Below, piece after piece: positions 27,758-35,077 of a DNA stretch of 64,000 nt; the stretch's first letter is position 1, and each line of letters begins with the position of its first letter. This DNA is from Paracoccus marcusii (GTDB taxonomy: Bacteria > Pseudomonadota > Alphaproteobacteria > Rhodobacterales > Rhodobacteraceae). The position numbers and the translations under genes are program-made. The DNA lies in the NCBI RefSeq assembly GCF_028621715.1, contig NZ_CP117466.1:563001-627000 (forward strand), given 5' to 3'. A model generated the notes under the pieces. The model was not told the DNA's origin. It saw only the letters and a list, made by a program, of their open reading frames with translations, and did no database searches.

Positions 27758-28143
27758 CCTATACCCGTACCATTCCCATCGAGTTCTGCCACTGCGACCC
27801 GGCCGGAATCGTCTTCTATCCCCGCTATGCGGAGATGGTGAACCACATGGTGGAGAACTTCTTTCTGGAGGTCGTGGGGCATGGCTTTGGCCCGATGATG
27901 GCGGCGGGCCAGGGGATGCCCACCGTCGCGCTGGAAATGGCGTTCCGCAAGCCCGCGCAGCTTGGCGACCGGCTGGACTGGACGCTGGTGGTCGAGCATC
28001 TCGGCCGGTCCAGCGCGCGTTTCCTGGTGCGCGGCGAGGACCGGGTCGAGGCGCGGACCACGGTGGTCTGGATGGACCGCGATTTCACCCCCTCGCCCTG
28101 GCCCGACGCCATGCGACAGACCCTGGAGGCGCATCATGCATGA
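27754..28143 (+). CDS. 4-hydroxybenzoyl-CoA thioesterase-family protein
   Basis: This 129-residue hot-dog-fold thioesterase has the hallmark [20 protein letters not shown] near residue 11, where the Asp in [10 protein letters not shown] is the catalytic residue of the 4-hydroxybenzoyl-CoA thioesterase group. [18 protein letters not shown] and VVWMDRD follow. In this operon it could release stalled aromatic-CoA esters and so recycle CoA, rather than lie on the main route; that is inference. It starts within the acyl-CoA dehydrogenase stop (ATGA) and overlaps ridA by eight bases. Confidence 0.9.
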   Translation: MTYTRTIPIEFCHCDPAGIVFYPRYAEMVNHMVENFFLEVVGHGFGPMMAAGQGMPTVALEMAFRKPAQLGDRLDWTLVVEHLGRSSARFLVRGEDRVEARTTVVWMDRDFTPSPWPDAMRQTLEAHHA

Positions 28144-28531
28144 ACCCCTGCATCCGGCGACGTGGAAGCGCGCCTCGGGCTATTCAAACGGTGTGATGGC
28201 GCGGGGGCGGATGATCTTTACCGGCGGGCTGGTGGGCTGGGACGCCGATCAGGTCTTTCAGACCGACGATTTCGCGGGGCAGGTCCGGCAGGTGCTGGAA
28301 AACATCGTGGCGGTCCTGGCGGAAGGCGGCGCGGGGCCCGAGCATCTGGTGCGGCTGACCTGGTACGTCACCGACAAGCACGAATACCTGGGCGCGCTGC
28401 GCGAGGTCGGGGCGGCCTATCGCGACGTGATCGGGCGGCATTATCCGGCCATGGCGCTGGTGCAGGTCGTGGCGCTGGTCGAGGACCGCGCCAAGGTCGA
28501 GATCGAGGCCACGGCCGTGGTGCCGGAATAG
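28136..28531 (+). CDS. RidA-family enamine/imine deaminase
   Basis: This 131-residue protein of the YjgF/YER057c/UK114 family has an early YSNGVMARGRMIFTGGLVGW strand pair, QVRQVLENIVAVLAEGGAG, LVRLTWYVTDKHEY near residue 72, and YPAMALVQVVALVEDRAKVEIEA. RidA proteins hydrolyse reactive enamines and imines to ketones and ammonia. Canonical RidA has an arginine near residue 105 that binds the carboxylate; here that segment reads HYPAMALVQVVAL and lacks it, so it belongs to a RidA subgroup with different substrates. The product of the operon's first enzyme is an enamine, which gives it a plausible target. Confidence 0.88.
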   Translation: MHEPLHPATWKRASGYSNGVMARGRMIFTGGLVGWDADQVFQTDDFAGQVRQVLENIVAVLAEGGAGPEHLVRLTWYVTDKHEYLGALREVGAAYRDVIGRHYPAMALVQVVALVEDRAKVEIEATAVVPE

Positions 28532-28535
28532 GGGG

Positions 28536-30155
28536 ATGATCATGCTGGGACCAAGCGGGCACGAGGACAGCTTCACGCGCGACAACCTGCCCCCGCAGGA
28601 GGCCTGGCCGCGGATCGACCTGTCCGGATACGACTATCCCGACTGGCTGAACGCAGGTGCGGAACTGACCGACCGCATGGTCGATCGCGGCTTCGGGGAC
28701 AGGGTCGCGCTGGTCGGCAACGGGCGGGCGCGGACCTACAAGGAGCTGTCGGACTGGACCAACCGGCTGGCCCATGCGCTGGTCGCGGATTACGGGCTGC
28801 GGCCGGGCAACCGGGTGCTGATCCGGTCGGCCAACAACCCCGCGATGGTCGCCTGCTGGCTGGCCGCGACCAAGGCGGGGGCGGTGGTCGTGAACACCAT
28901 GCCCATGCTGCGCGCCAAGGAGCTGTCCCAGATCATCAACAAGGCACAGGTGACGCATGCGCTGTGCGACACGCGGCTGATGGATGAGCTGGTGGCGGCG
29001 GCCAAGGGCTCGGCCACGCTGACCACGGTGGTGGGGTTCGACGGCACCGCGAACCATGATGCGGAGCTGGACCGGGCGGCGCTGACCAAGCCCGTGCGGT
29101 TCGAGGCGGTGCGGACCGGGCGGGATGACGTGGCTCTGCTGGGGATGACCTCGGGGTCGACGGGCGAACCCAAGGCCACGATGCATTTCCACCGCGACCT
29201 GCTGATCATCGCCGACGGCTATGCGCGCGAGGTTCTGGGGGTAACGCCGGACGATGTCTTCGTGGGGTCGCCGCCGCTGGCATTTACGTTTGGTCTGGGC
29301 GGGCTGGCGGTGTTCCCGCTGCGTTTCGGGGCCAGTGCGGTGCTGCTGGAGAACGCCTCGCCCCCGAACATGATCGAGATCATCGAACGCCACCGCGCAA
29401 CGATCTGCGTGACCGCGCCCACGGCGTACCGGGTGATGCTGCGCGCGATGGATCATGGGGCGGACCTGTCCAGCCTGCGCGTGGCGATCAGCGCCGGAGA
29501 GACCCTGCCCGCGCCCATCTGGCAGGATTGGCACGACCGCACGGGCAAGCCGATGCTGGACGGGATCGGCGCGACCGAGATGCTGCACATCTTCCTGACC
29601 AACCGGCTGGACGACAGCCATCCGGGCTGCACCGGGCGGCCCGTCCAAGGCTATCGCGCGCGGATCGTGGACGATGCGGGCCAGGAGGTGCCGCGCGGAG
29701 AGATGGGGCGGCTGGCGGTGATCGGGCCGACCGGCTGCCGCTATCTGAACGATGCGCGGCAGGCAGAGTATGTGCAGGGCGGCTGGAACCTGACCGGCGA
29801 CACCTTCTGGCAGGATGAAGACGGGCGGTTCCATTTCGCGGCGCGCTGCGACGACATCATCGTGTCGTCGGGCTACAACATCGCCGGGCCGGATGTGGAG
29901 GCGGCGCTGCTGGCGCACGCGGACGTGCTGGAATGCGCGGTGATCGGGGTGCCGGACCCGGAGCGCGGCCAGATCGTCGAGGCGCATGTGGTGCTGGCCC
30001 CCGGCGTCGCGCCCGACACCGCGACCGCGGAGCGGTTGCAGCGGCATGTGAAGGACGTGATCGCGCCCTTCAAATATCCCCGCCGGGTGGTCTTCTGCGC
30101 GGCCCTGCCCAAGACCCAGACCGGCAAGATCCAGAGGTTCAGGCTGAAGCAATGA
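28536..30155 (+). CDS. abmG: 2-aminobenzoate-CoA ligase (benzoate-CoA ligase family)
   Basis: This 539-residue adenylate-forming ligase would activate anthranilate to 2-aminobenzoyl-CoA with ATP. Marks are [19 protein letters not shown] near residue 202 (P-loop), [13 protein letters not shown], the acid-pocket phrase [15 protein letters not shown], the hinge region [20 protein letters not shown], and the catalytic lysine in [14 protein letters not shown] at the end. The sequence follows the benzoate/2-aminobenzoate-CoA ligase branch rather than fatty-acid ligases. Substrate choice rests on its neighbours, the aminobenzoyl-CoA oxygenase and tryptophan dioxygenase. ATG 28542 is an alternative start. 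It overlaps kynA by ATGA. Confidence 0.87.
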   Translation: MIMLGPSGHEDSFTRDNLPPQEAWPRIDLSGYDYPDWLNAGAELTDRMVDRGFGDRVALVGNGRARTYKELSDWTNRLAHALVADYGLRPGNRVLIRSANNPAMVACWLAATKAGAVVVNTMPMLRAKELSQIINKAQVTHALCDTRLMDELVAAAKGSATLTTVVGFDGTANHDAELDRAALTKPVRFEAVRTGRDDVALLGMTSGSTGEPKATMHFHRDLLIIADGYAREVLGVTPDDVFVGSPPLAFTFGLGGLAVFPLRFGASAVLLENASPPNMIEIIERHRATICVTAPTAYRVMLRAMDHGADLSSLRVAISAGETLPAPIWQDWHDRTGKPMLDGIGATEMLHIFLTNRLDDSHPGCTGRPVQGYRARIVDDAGQEVPRGEMGRLAVIGPTGCRYLNDARQAEYVQGGWNLTGDTFWQDEDGRFHFAARCDDIIVSSGYNIAGPDVEAALLAHADVLECAVIGVPDPERGQIVEAHVVLAPGVAPDTATAERLQRHVKDVIAPFKYPRRVVFCAALPKTQTGKIQRFRLKQ

Positions 30156-30973
30156 GTATCGACCCTGCACAGGAAGGCGCGCGCATGTCGTTCGACGGGC
30201 GCATGTCCTATGGCGATTATCTGGGGCTGGACCGGCTGCTGACATCGCAGCACCCGCTGTCGGATGCGCATGACGAAATGCTGTTCATCATCCAGCACCA
30301 GACGTCCGAATTGTGGATGAAGCTGGCCTTGCTGGAGATGGGGGCGGCGCGGGAACGGATTGCCGCGGGCGATCTGCGGCCCGCCTTCAAGATGCTGACC
30401 CGCGTGGCGCGGATCATGGAGCAGCTAAATTCGGCCTGGGACGTGCTGCGCACCATGACGCCGTCGGAATATTCGACCTTTCGCCCCGCGCTGGCCGAAA
30501 GCAGCGGGTTTCAGTCGCATCAGTACCGGATGATCGAGTTCGTCGCGGGCAACCGCAACATGGCGATGATCGCGCCCCATGCGCATCGTCCCGACCTGGC
30601 CGAGGCGCTGCGGGCGGAGGCCGCGCGGCCGTCGCTTTATGACGAAGTTCTGGGGCGGCTGAGGGCGGCGGGGTTCGACGTGGCGGCGCGCACCGTGCTG
30701 GACGCGCCCCATGCGCCGGACGCGGCGGCGCGGGCGGCCTGGGCCGAGGTCTATCGCGATCCGGGCCGCTATTGGGAGCTGTATGAGCTGGCCGAGAAGC
30801 TGGTGGATTTCGAGGATTACTTCCGCCGCTGGCGGTTCAACCATGTGACGACGGTGGAGCGGATCATCGGCTTCAAGCGCGGATCCGGGGGCACGTCGGG
30901 GGTGAATTATCTGCGGCGGATGCTGGACGTGGTGCTGTTCCCCGACCTGTGGGAGCTGCGGACCGAACTGTGA
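30152..30973 (+). CDS. kynA: Tryptophan 2,3-dioxygenase
   Basis: This haem enzyme opens the indole ring of L-tryptophan to N-formylkynurenine, the first step of the kynurenine route to anthranilate. The 273-residue protein carries [36 protein letters not shown] near residue 45 with the substrate-contacting His, [15 protein letters not shown], and [20 protein letters not shown] near residue 232, whose His is the proximal haem ligand. It is the last gene of the operon, coupled to the ligase by ATGA, which ties tryptophan breakdown to anthranilate activation. Formamidase and kynureninase must come from elsewhere in the genome. Confidence 0.96.
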   Translation: MSIDPAQEGARMSFDGRMSYGDYLGLDRLLTSQHPLSDAHDEMLFIIQHQTSELWMKLALLEMGAARERIAAGDLRPAFKMLTRVARIMEQLNSAWDVLRTMTPSEYSTFRPALAESSGFQSHQYRMIEFVAGNRNMAMIAPHAHRPDLAEALRAEAARPSLYDEVLGRLRAAGFDVAARTVLDAPHAPDAAARAAWAEVYRDPGRYWELYELAEKLVDFEDYFRRWRFNHVTTVERIIGFKRGSGGTSGVNYLRRMLDVVLFPDLWELRTEL

Positions 30974-30996
30974 GCGGGGCGGACGGCCTCGCCTGA

Positions 30997-31056
30997 CCGG
31001 CCCTGACGGGCCGGGGTCGCGGCCGTCGGTGGCGCCCGGACCTGCGGTCCGGGCGC
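30997..31056. terminator. Two GC hairpins between convergent genes
   Basis: The first stem is CCGGCCC/GGGCCGG with a TGAC loop (30997-31014). The second is a perfect 11-bp stem, GCGCCCGGACC (31032-31042) with GGTCCGGGCGC (31046-31056). Neither is followed by a T run on either strand. They occupy most of the gap between kynA and the convergent acetyltransferase gene and may slow or stop transcription from both sides. Confidence 0.5.
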
Positions 31057-31071
31057 GGTCGGTCCGGTGGC

Positions 31072-31791
31072 TCAGGCGGCGGGGCCGTAATAGGCGTAGC
31101 TGCCGGCGGCGGTGAAGCCGAGGCTGGCATAAGTGGCATGGGCTGCGGTATTCGCGCGGCTGACGGCCAGGCCGATGCGTGTGGCACCGAGATCCTGGGC
31201 CCAAGCGGCGGCTTGGCGCATCATCCAGCCGGCGAGACCCTGGCGGCGGAAGGCAGGCAGGACTTCGACGGCGTGGACCATGGCGGTGCGGTCATGCAAC
31301 GCGACGAAGCCTGCGCCTGCGGCGCGGTCCCGGATGCGGCCCAAAAGTGCGGCCTTGGGCAGGGGCACGCGGTCGATCACGGCCTGTCTTGCGGGAGTGA
31401 TGTTGCCCGCGCCCCAGATCTGGCGCTGGATCGCCAAGGGGGGCCAGATGGCAAAGGCGGTCACGGGCGGGATTGGCCGGTGGGTCAGCGCGGCGATGGG
31501 TGCGGCCATGACCTGGGTCGGGATATGCGCGCCCAAGCCCCGCGCGGTCAGGGCGGCGATCAGGTCAGTCTCATCGTCCCACGCACGGAACAGCGGCGGC
31601 TGGCCCCATGCGGCGTGCTGCGCACAGGCGGCGTCGATGTCGGCATCGCCCCACGGACCGACCGCGATGGCCGAGCTGACGCGCCCGCCCGCCCCTGCGC
31701 CCCGCCCGACCAGGAAGCCGCCGCAGCGGACGGTGTCAAACGCGGGCCACGTCGCCTCGAAGGCGGCGGCCAGATCGGGGTCGGGCCTCAC
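31072..31791 (-). CDS. GNAT-family N-acetyltransferase
   Basis: This 239-residue protein has a C-terminal GNAT acetyl-CoA-binding core: VHAVEVLPAFRRQGLAGWMM near residue 168 with the RRQGLAG pyrophosphate loop, then RIGLAVSRANTAAHATYASL and a final GFTAAGSYAYYG. The first 130 residues are less conserved. It probably acetylates an amine of a small molecule or protein; no substrate is suggested. The start is GTG, overlapping the stop of the upstream CinA-like gene (GTGA, 31788-31791), so the two are coupled. Confidence 0.85.
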   Translation of the reverse strand: MRPDPDLAAAFEATWPAFDTVRCGGFLVGRGAGAGGRVSSAIAVGPWGDADIDAACAQHAAWGQPPLFRAWDDETDLIAALTARGLGAHIPTQVMAAPIAALTHRPIPPVTAFAIWPPLAIQRQIWGAGNITPARQAVIDRVPLPKAALLGRIRDRAAGAGFVALHDRTAMVHAVEVLPAFRRQGLAGWMMRQAAAWAQDLGATRIGLAVSRANTAAHATYASLGFTAAGSYAYYGPAA

Positions 31792-32528
31792 AACCCGATG
31801 CGTCCGCGCAGAGCGGCCATGGCCTGATCGACGCGGGCGGCATCCAGGCCCCGCACGACCAGGTTCGTCCCCCAGCCCGTATCGTCGCGGAACGGATACG
31901 ACCCCAGGGATAGGTCGGCGTATTCGGCGGCGACGGCCTTCAGGTCCTCGGCCACCTCGCTTTCGCCGCGGCGGACCTCGACGGTCAGGGATTGCACCGG
32001 GCGGCCCACGGGCAGCTGCGGGATCAACCAGGCGACCATGGCGCGGAAGACCTCGGGGACGCCCGCCATCACATGGGTCGCGCCGATGGAGAAGCCGGGC
32101 GCGGCCGACACGGCATTGTCGATCAGCGTCGCGCTTACGGGGATGCGGGCCATGCGCAGGCGGTTCTCGTTCAGCTCGACCCCCATGCGGTCGCAGCGCT
32201 CCTGCAGCAGGGCGCGGGCGGTGGGGTTGACCTCGACCGTGGTGCCATGGGCGGCGGCCACGGCATCGGCGGTGATGTCGTCATGCGTGGGCCCGATGCC
32301 GCCGGAGGTGAACAGCAGGTCGTACGCCCCGCCCAGGGTCCGGTCCAGTGCGCGGATCGCATCCACGATGCGGTCGGTGTCGTCGGCCACGACGCGGATC
32401 TCCTGGAGGTCGATGCCGGTCGCGGTCAGCACCTGGGCCAGGTGATGGGCGTTCCCTTCGCGGGTGCGGCCGGACAGGATCTCGTCGCCGATGACCAGGA
32501 TGGCGGCTGTGGGGTTGTCGGACTGCAT
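31788..32528 (-). CDS. CinA-like molybdopterin-binding-domain protein
   Basis: This 246-residue protein consists of the MoCF_biosynth (MogA-like) domain of CinA, with AILVIGDEILSGRTREGNAH at the N-terminus and LLFTSGGIGPTHDDITADAV near residue 70, followed by about 75 residues of a COG1058-type extension. Full-length CinA adds a nicotinamide-nucleotide amidase domain, absent here. Relatives of this length are ADP-ribose/NMN-metabolism or damage-inducible proteins of uncertain role. It is divergent from map. Confidence 0.88.
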   Translation of the reverse strand: MQSDNPTAAILVIGDEILSGRTREGNAHHLAQVLTATGIDLQEIRVVADDTDRIVDAIRALDRTLGGAYDLLFTSGGIGPTHDDITADAVAAAHGTTVEVNPTARALLQERCDRMGVELNENRLRMARIPVSATLIDNAVSAAPGFSIGATHVMAGVPEVFRAMVAWLIPQLPVGRPVQSLTVEVRRGESEVAEDLKAVAAEYADLSLGSYPFRDDTGWGTNLVVRGLDAARVDQAMAALRGRIGL

Positions 32529-32630
32529 CAGGCTCTCCCTTGGGTGTCGCGCCTCATCTATGCCCGCAGCCGGGGCTGGAACAAGTGGGCGCGCGTCTCT
32601 ATCTAGGGCGGCAGACAGAAAGGATCAGCG

Positions 32631-33428
32631 ATGGACGAAGGCCGTATCACGAGGGAAGGCATCCGCCTGCACATGCCCGGGGATTTCGCAGGCATGCGGG
32701 CGGCGGGCGCCCTGGCCGCACGGATCCTGGACGAGGTGGGGCCGATGGTCGCACCGGGCGTCACCACCGGCGCGCTGGACGATTTCATCCGGGGCCGGGT
32801 GACGGAGCTGGGCGCGACCTCGGCCACGATCGGCTATCGCGGGTACCAGCACGCCAGCTGCATCAGCGTGAACCACGTGGTCTGTCACGGCATCCCCGGC
32901 GACAAGAGCCTCAAGGACGGCGATATCCTGAACATCGACGTGACGGTCATCCTGGACGGCTGGTTCGGCGACACCAGCCGGATGTATGTGGCGGGCAAGC
33001 CGTCGCTCAAGGCGCAGCGGCTGCTGCAGGTGACCCATGACGCGCTGATGAAGGGGATCGAGGCCGTGCGCCCCGGCGCGACCTTCGGCGACATCGGCGC
33101 GGCCATCCAGACCTATGCGGAGGAACGGCGAATGTCGGTGGTGCGCGACTTCTGTGGGCACGGGATCGGGCGGGTGTTCCATTCGCCGCCCAACGTGCTG
33201 CATTTCGGACGCCCGGGAAAAGGGCCGGTGCTGGAGGAGGGCATGTTCTTCACGATCGAGCCGATGATCAACCTGGGCCGCCCGGAAACCAAGGTCCTGG
33301 CCGATGACTGGACGGCGGTGACGCGCGACAAGTCGCTCTCGGCGCAGTTCGAACATTCGATCGGCGTGACGGCCGACGGATGCGAGATCTTTACCCCTTC
33401 CGACCGGTTCTTCCCCGAACTGGCGTGA
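32631..33428 (+). CDS. map: Type I methionine aminopeptidase
   Basis: This 265-residue pita-bread metallopeptidase removes the initiator methionine from new proteins. The metal ligands are in place: Asp in DILNIDVTVILDGWFGDTSR (two aspartates near residues 103 and 114), His in CGHGIGRVFH near residue 178, Glu in FTIEPMI near 211, and Glu in SAQFEHSIGV near 242. His in NHVVCHGIPGD is the substrate-contacting residue. The extra N-terminal GRITREGIRLH is short. AAAGGATCAG lies before ATG 32631. A 144-bp inverted repeat follows the gene. Confidence 0.97.
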   Translation: MDEGRITREGIRLHMPGDFAGMRAAGALAARILDEVGPMVAPGVTTGALDDFIRGRVTELGATSATIGYRGYQHASCISVNHVVCHGIPGDKSLKDGDILNIDVTVILDGWFGDTSRMYVAGKPSLKAQRLLQVTHDALMKGIEAVRPGATFGDIGAAIQTYAEERRMSVVRDFCGHGIGRVFHSPPNVLHFGRPGKGPVLEEGMFFTIEPMINLGRPETKVLADDWTAVTRDKSLSAQFEHSIGVTADGCEIFTPSDRFFPELA

Positions 33429-33432
33429 TCGA

Positions 33433-33576
33433 TTGCGTCCCGCGGTGGCCGGGGGCGCTCCGCCCCCCGGACCCCCCGGAGGTCGCAATCATTCATTGGT
33501 TACGAAAACACCGCAAGGCGTCCTCCGCCCCAGGGGGTCCGGGGGGTTGAACCCCCCGGCACCGCGCGGGACGCAA
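33433..33576. repeat. Head-to-head pair of GC-hairpin repeats (copies D and E)
   Basis: Outer arms TTGCGTCCCGCGGTGGC (33433-33449) and GCACCGCGCGGGACGCAA (33559-33576) are inverted copies differing by a small indel. Inside each arm is the family hairpin: CCGGGGGC with GCCCCCCGG at about 33449-33470, and CCGGGGGG/CCCCCCGG at 33539-33559. Read outward-in, both halves continue into GGACCCCC, as in copies A and C, but they lack the ATTTGG tail. The centre (33487-33520) is AT-richer. The pair fills the gap between map and the convergent yqgE-family gene. Confidence 0.75.
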
Positions 33577-33579
33577 AGC

Positions 33580-34173
33580 TCAGGCGCGGCCGGACGCCGC
33601 CGACAAAAGCGACGGATCGATCCCCTGCGCCCGCAGCGCGCGCTGCCACTTGTCCTCGTGCGACAGATCGAAGATCAGGTCCTCGGCGCCATCTCCGGTC
33701 AACCAGCCATTGGCCAGCATCTCGGTCTCCAGCTGCCCCGGCCCCCAGCCTGCATAGCCAAGCGCCAGAACCGCAGGGTCCGGACCATAGCCCTGCGCCA
33801 GTTCCACCAGGATGTCGCGCGTCGTGGTCATCGCCAGCGCCTGACCGATCCGCAAGCGACCCTCGGGGTCCTGCCCGTGCTCGGCCACCTTGTGCAGCAC
33901 GAATCCCCGGCCCGGCTCGACCGGGCCGCCAAAGCGTACCTCGATCGGCCGCGCATCCTCCTCGGCCTCGATGCCCAGCTGGTCCAGCAGATCGCCAAAG
34001 CCGATCTCGGGCAGCGGGCGATTCAGCACCAGCCCCATCGCCCCCTCGTCGGAATGCGCGCAGACCAGCACCACGGACCGCTCGAAACGCGGATCGCTCA
34101 TGCCGGGCATGGCGATCAGGATCTTGCCGGTCAGGTTGCGGTCTTGGGCGGAATCACCGGTGATGCTGGTCAT
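33580..34173 (-). CDS. YqgE/AlgH family protein
   Basis: This 197-residue protein has the conserved beginning LTGKILIAMPGMSDPRFERS and VVLVCAHSDEGAMGLVLNRP near residue 35, then VRFGGPVEPGRGFVLH, LALGYAGWGPGQLETE and ANGWLT, all marks of the YqgE/AlgH (DUF179) family. The fold is known but not the function; in pseudomonads AlgH affects several regulatory pathways. Of two adjacent ATGs the second (34173) is chosen because AAGGAG lies only two bases from the first. The gene is divergent from the DsbD-domain gene. Confidence 0.93.
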   Translation of the reverse strand: MTSITGDSAQDRNLTGKILIAMPGMSDPRFERSVVLVCAHSDEGAMGLVLNRPLPEIGFGDLLDQLGIEAEEDARPIEVRFGGPVEPGRGFVLHKVAEHGQDPEGRLRIGQALAMTTTRDILVELAQGYGPDPAVLALGYAGWGPGQLETEMLANGWLTGDGAEDLIFDLSHEDKWQRALRAQGIDPSLLSAASGRA

Positions 34174-34276
34174 CATGTCTCCTTTTCATGACAGATCGGC
34201 ACTGGGGCGGGATGTTGCAAGGCTTGCGCGGAATTGTGACTTTCCGCCCCCGCTGCGCGGGCGCTAGGACAAGGGC

Positions 34277-35077
34277 ATGACACATTTCCCCCGCCCGCTT
34301 CTTGCCACCGCCCTGGCGCTTGTCCTGACCGGACCCGCCATCGCCCAGGACGACCTGCCGCCCGGCCTGCGCGGCGCACAGCTGCTGCCCGGATGGACCG
34401 AGCCCGGCGGCGCCCGCATCCTGGCGCTGGAATTGCTGCTGGAGCCGGGCTGGAAGACCTACTGGCGCAGCCCCGGCGACACCGGCCTGCCGCCCCAGTT
34501 GGACTGGGCGGGGTCACGGAACCTGTCCCATGTCACCCTGCACTGGCCCGCGCCCCAGGCCATCCGGTCCGGAGAGACGCTGGAGATGGGCTATCACGAC
34601 CGCCTCGTGCTGCCGCTGACCGCCCATCCGCAGGACCCCGGCAAGCCCGTCGACATCGCCGCCCAGATCGATCTGGGCCTGTGCGAGAACATTTGCGTCC
34701 CGGTTCACCTTGAACTGCGGGCGCCGCCCGTGGGCACGCAGTCGGACCCGGTGATCGCCAGCGCCCTTGCGGCGGAGCCGCAGCGCCTGGACGGCAACCC
34801 TGCCTGCGAGGTGACGCCCTTGGCAGACGGGCTGCGCGTCGCGATGGACCTGCCGCAGGGCCCGGCCACGCTGGCCGCGGTGGAACTGACCGACAATCCG
34901 CAGGTCTGGGTCTCGGCGGCGGACATCCTGCCCGGACCCACGGGCCCCCAGGCGGTTGTCGAGATGGTCGCCCCCTCGGGCAAGCCCTTCGATCTGGACC
35001 ATGACGCGCTGCGCCTGACGGTGATCCCCGCCGATGGGGGACGGGCGACCGAAACCACCGGGTGCGCCGCGGACTAG
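34277..35077 (+). CDS. Periplasmic protein with DsbD N-terminal-like domain
   Basis: The 266-residue precursor has a signal peptide (cleavage after AIA near residue 23). The following domain matches the N-terminal thiol-disulfide interchange domain of DsbD/ScsB: LALELLLEPGWKTYWRSPGD, DTGLPPQLDWAGS, MGYHDRLVLPL and IDLGLCENICVPVHLEL, where the CENIC pair near residues 138-142 corresponds to the DsbD reactive cysteines. Unlike DsbD there is no membrane or thioredoxin domain, so reductant must come from a partner. Two further cysteines lie at about 176 and near the C-terminus. The stop overlaps that of the convergent RND gene in CTAG. Confidence 0.87.
   Translation: MTHFPRPLLATALALVLTGPAIAQDDLPPGLRGAQLLPGWTEPGGARILALELLLEPGWKTYWRSPGDTGLPPQLDWAGSRNLSHVTLHWPAPQAIRSGETLEMGYHDRLVLPLTAHPQDPGKPVDIAAQIDLGLCENICVPVHLELRAPPVGTQSDPVIASALAAEPQRLDGNPACEVTPLADGLRVAMDLPQGPATLAAVELTDNPQVWVSAADILPGPTGPQAVVEMVAPSGKPFDLDHDALRLTVIPADGGRATETTGCAAD

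Noticed and set aside
31788-32528. Full-length CinA with amidase domain
   Set aside because: The frame ends after the MoCF-like domain and extension; the downstream gene is an unrelated acetyltransferase in another frame, not a split C-terminal domain.
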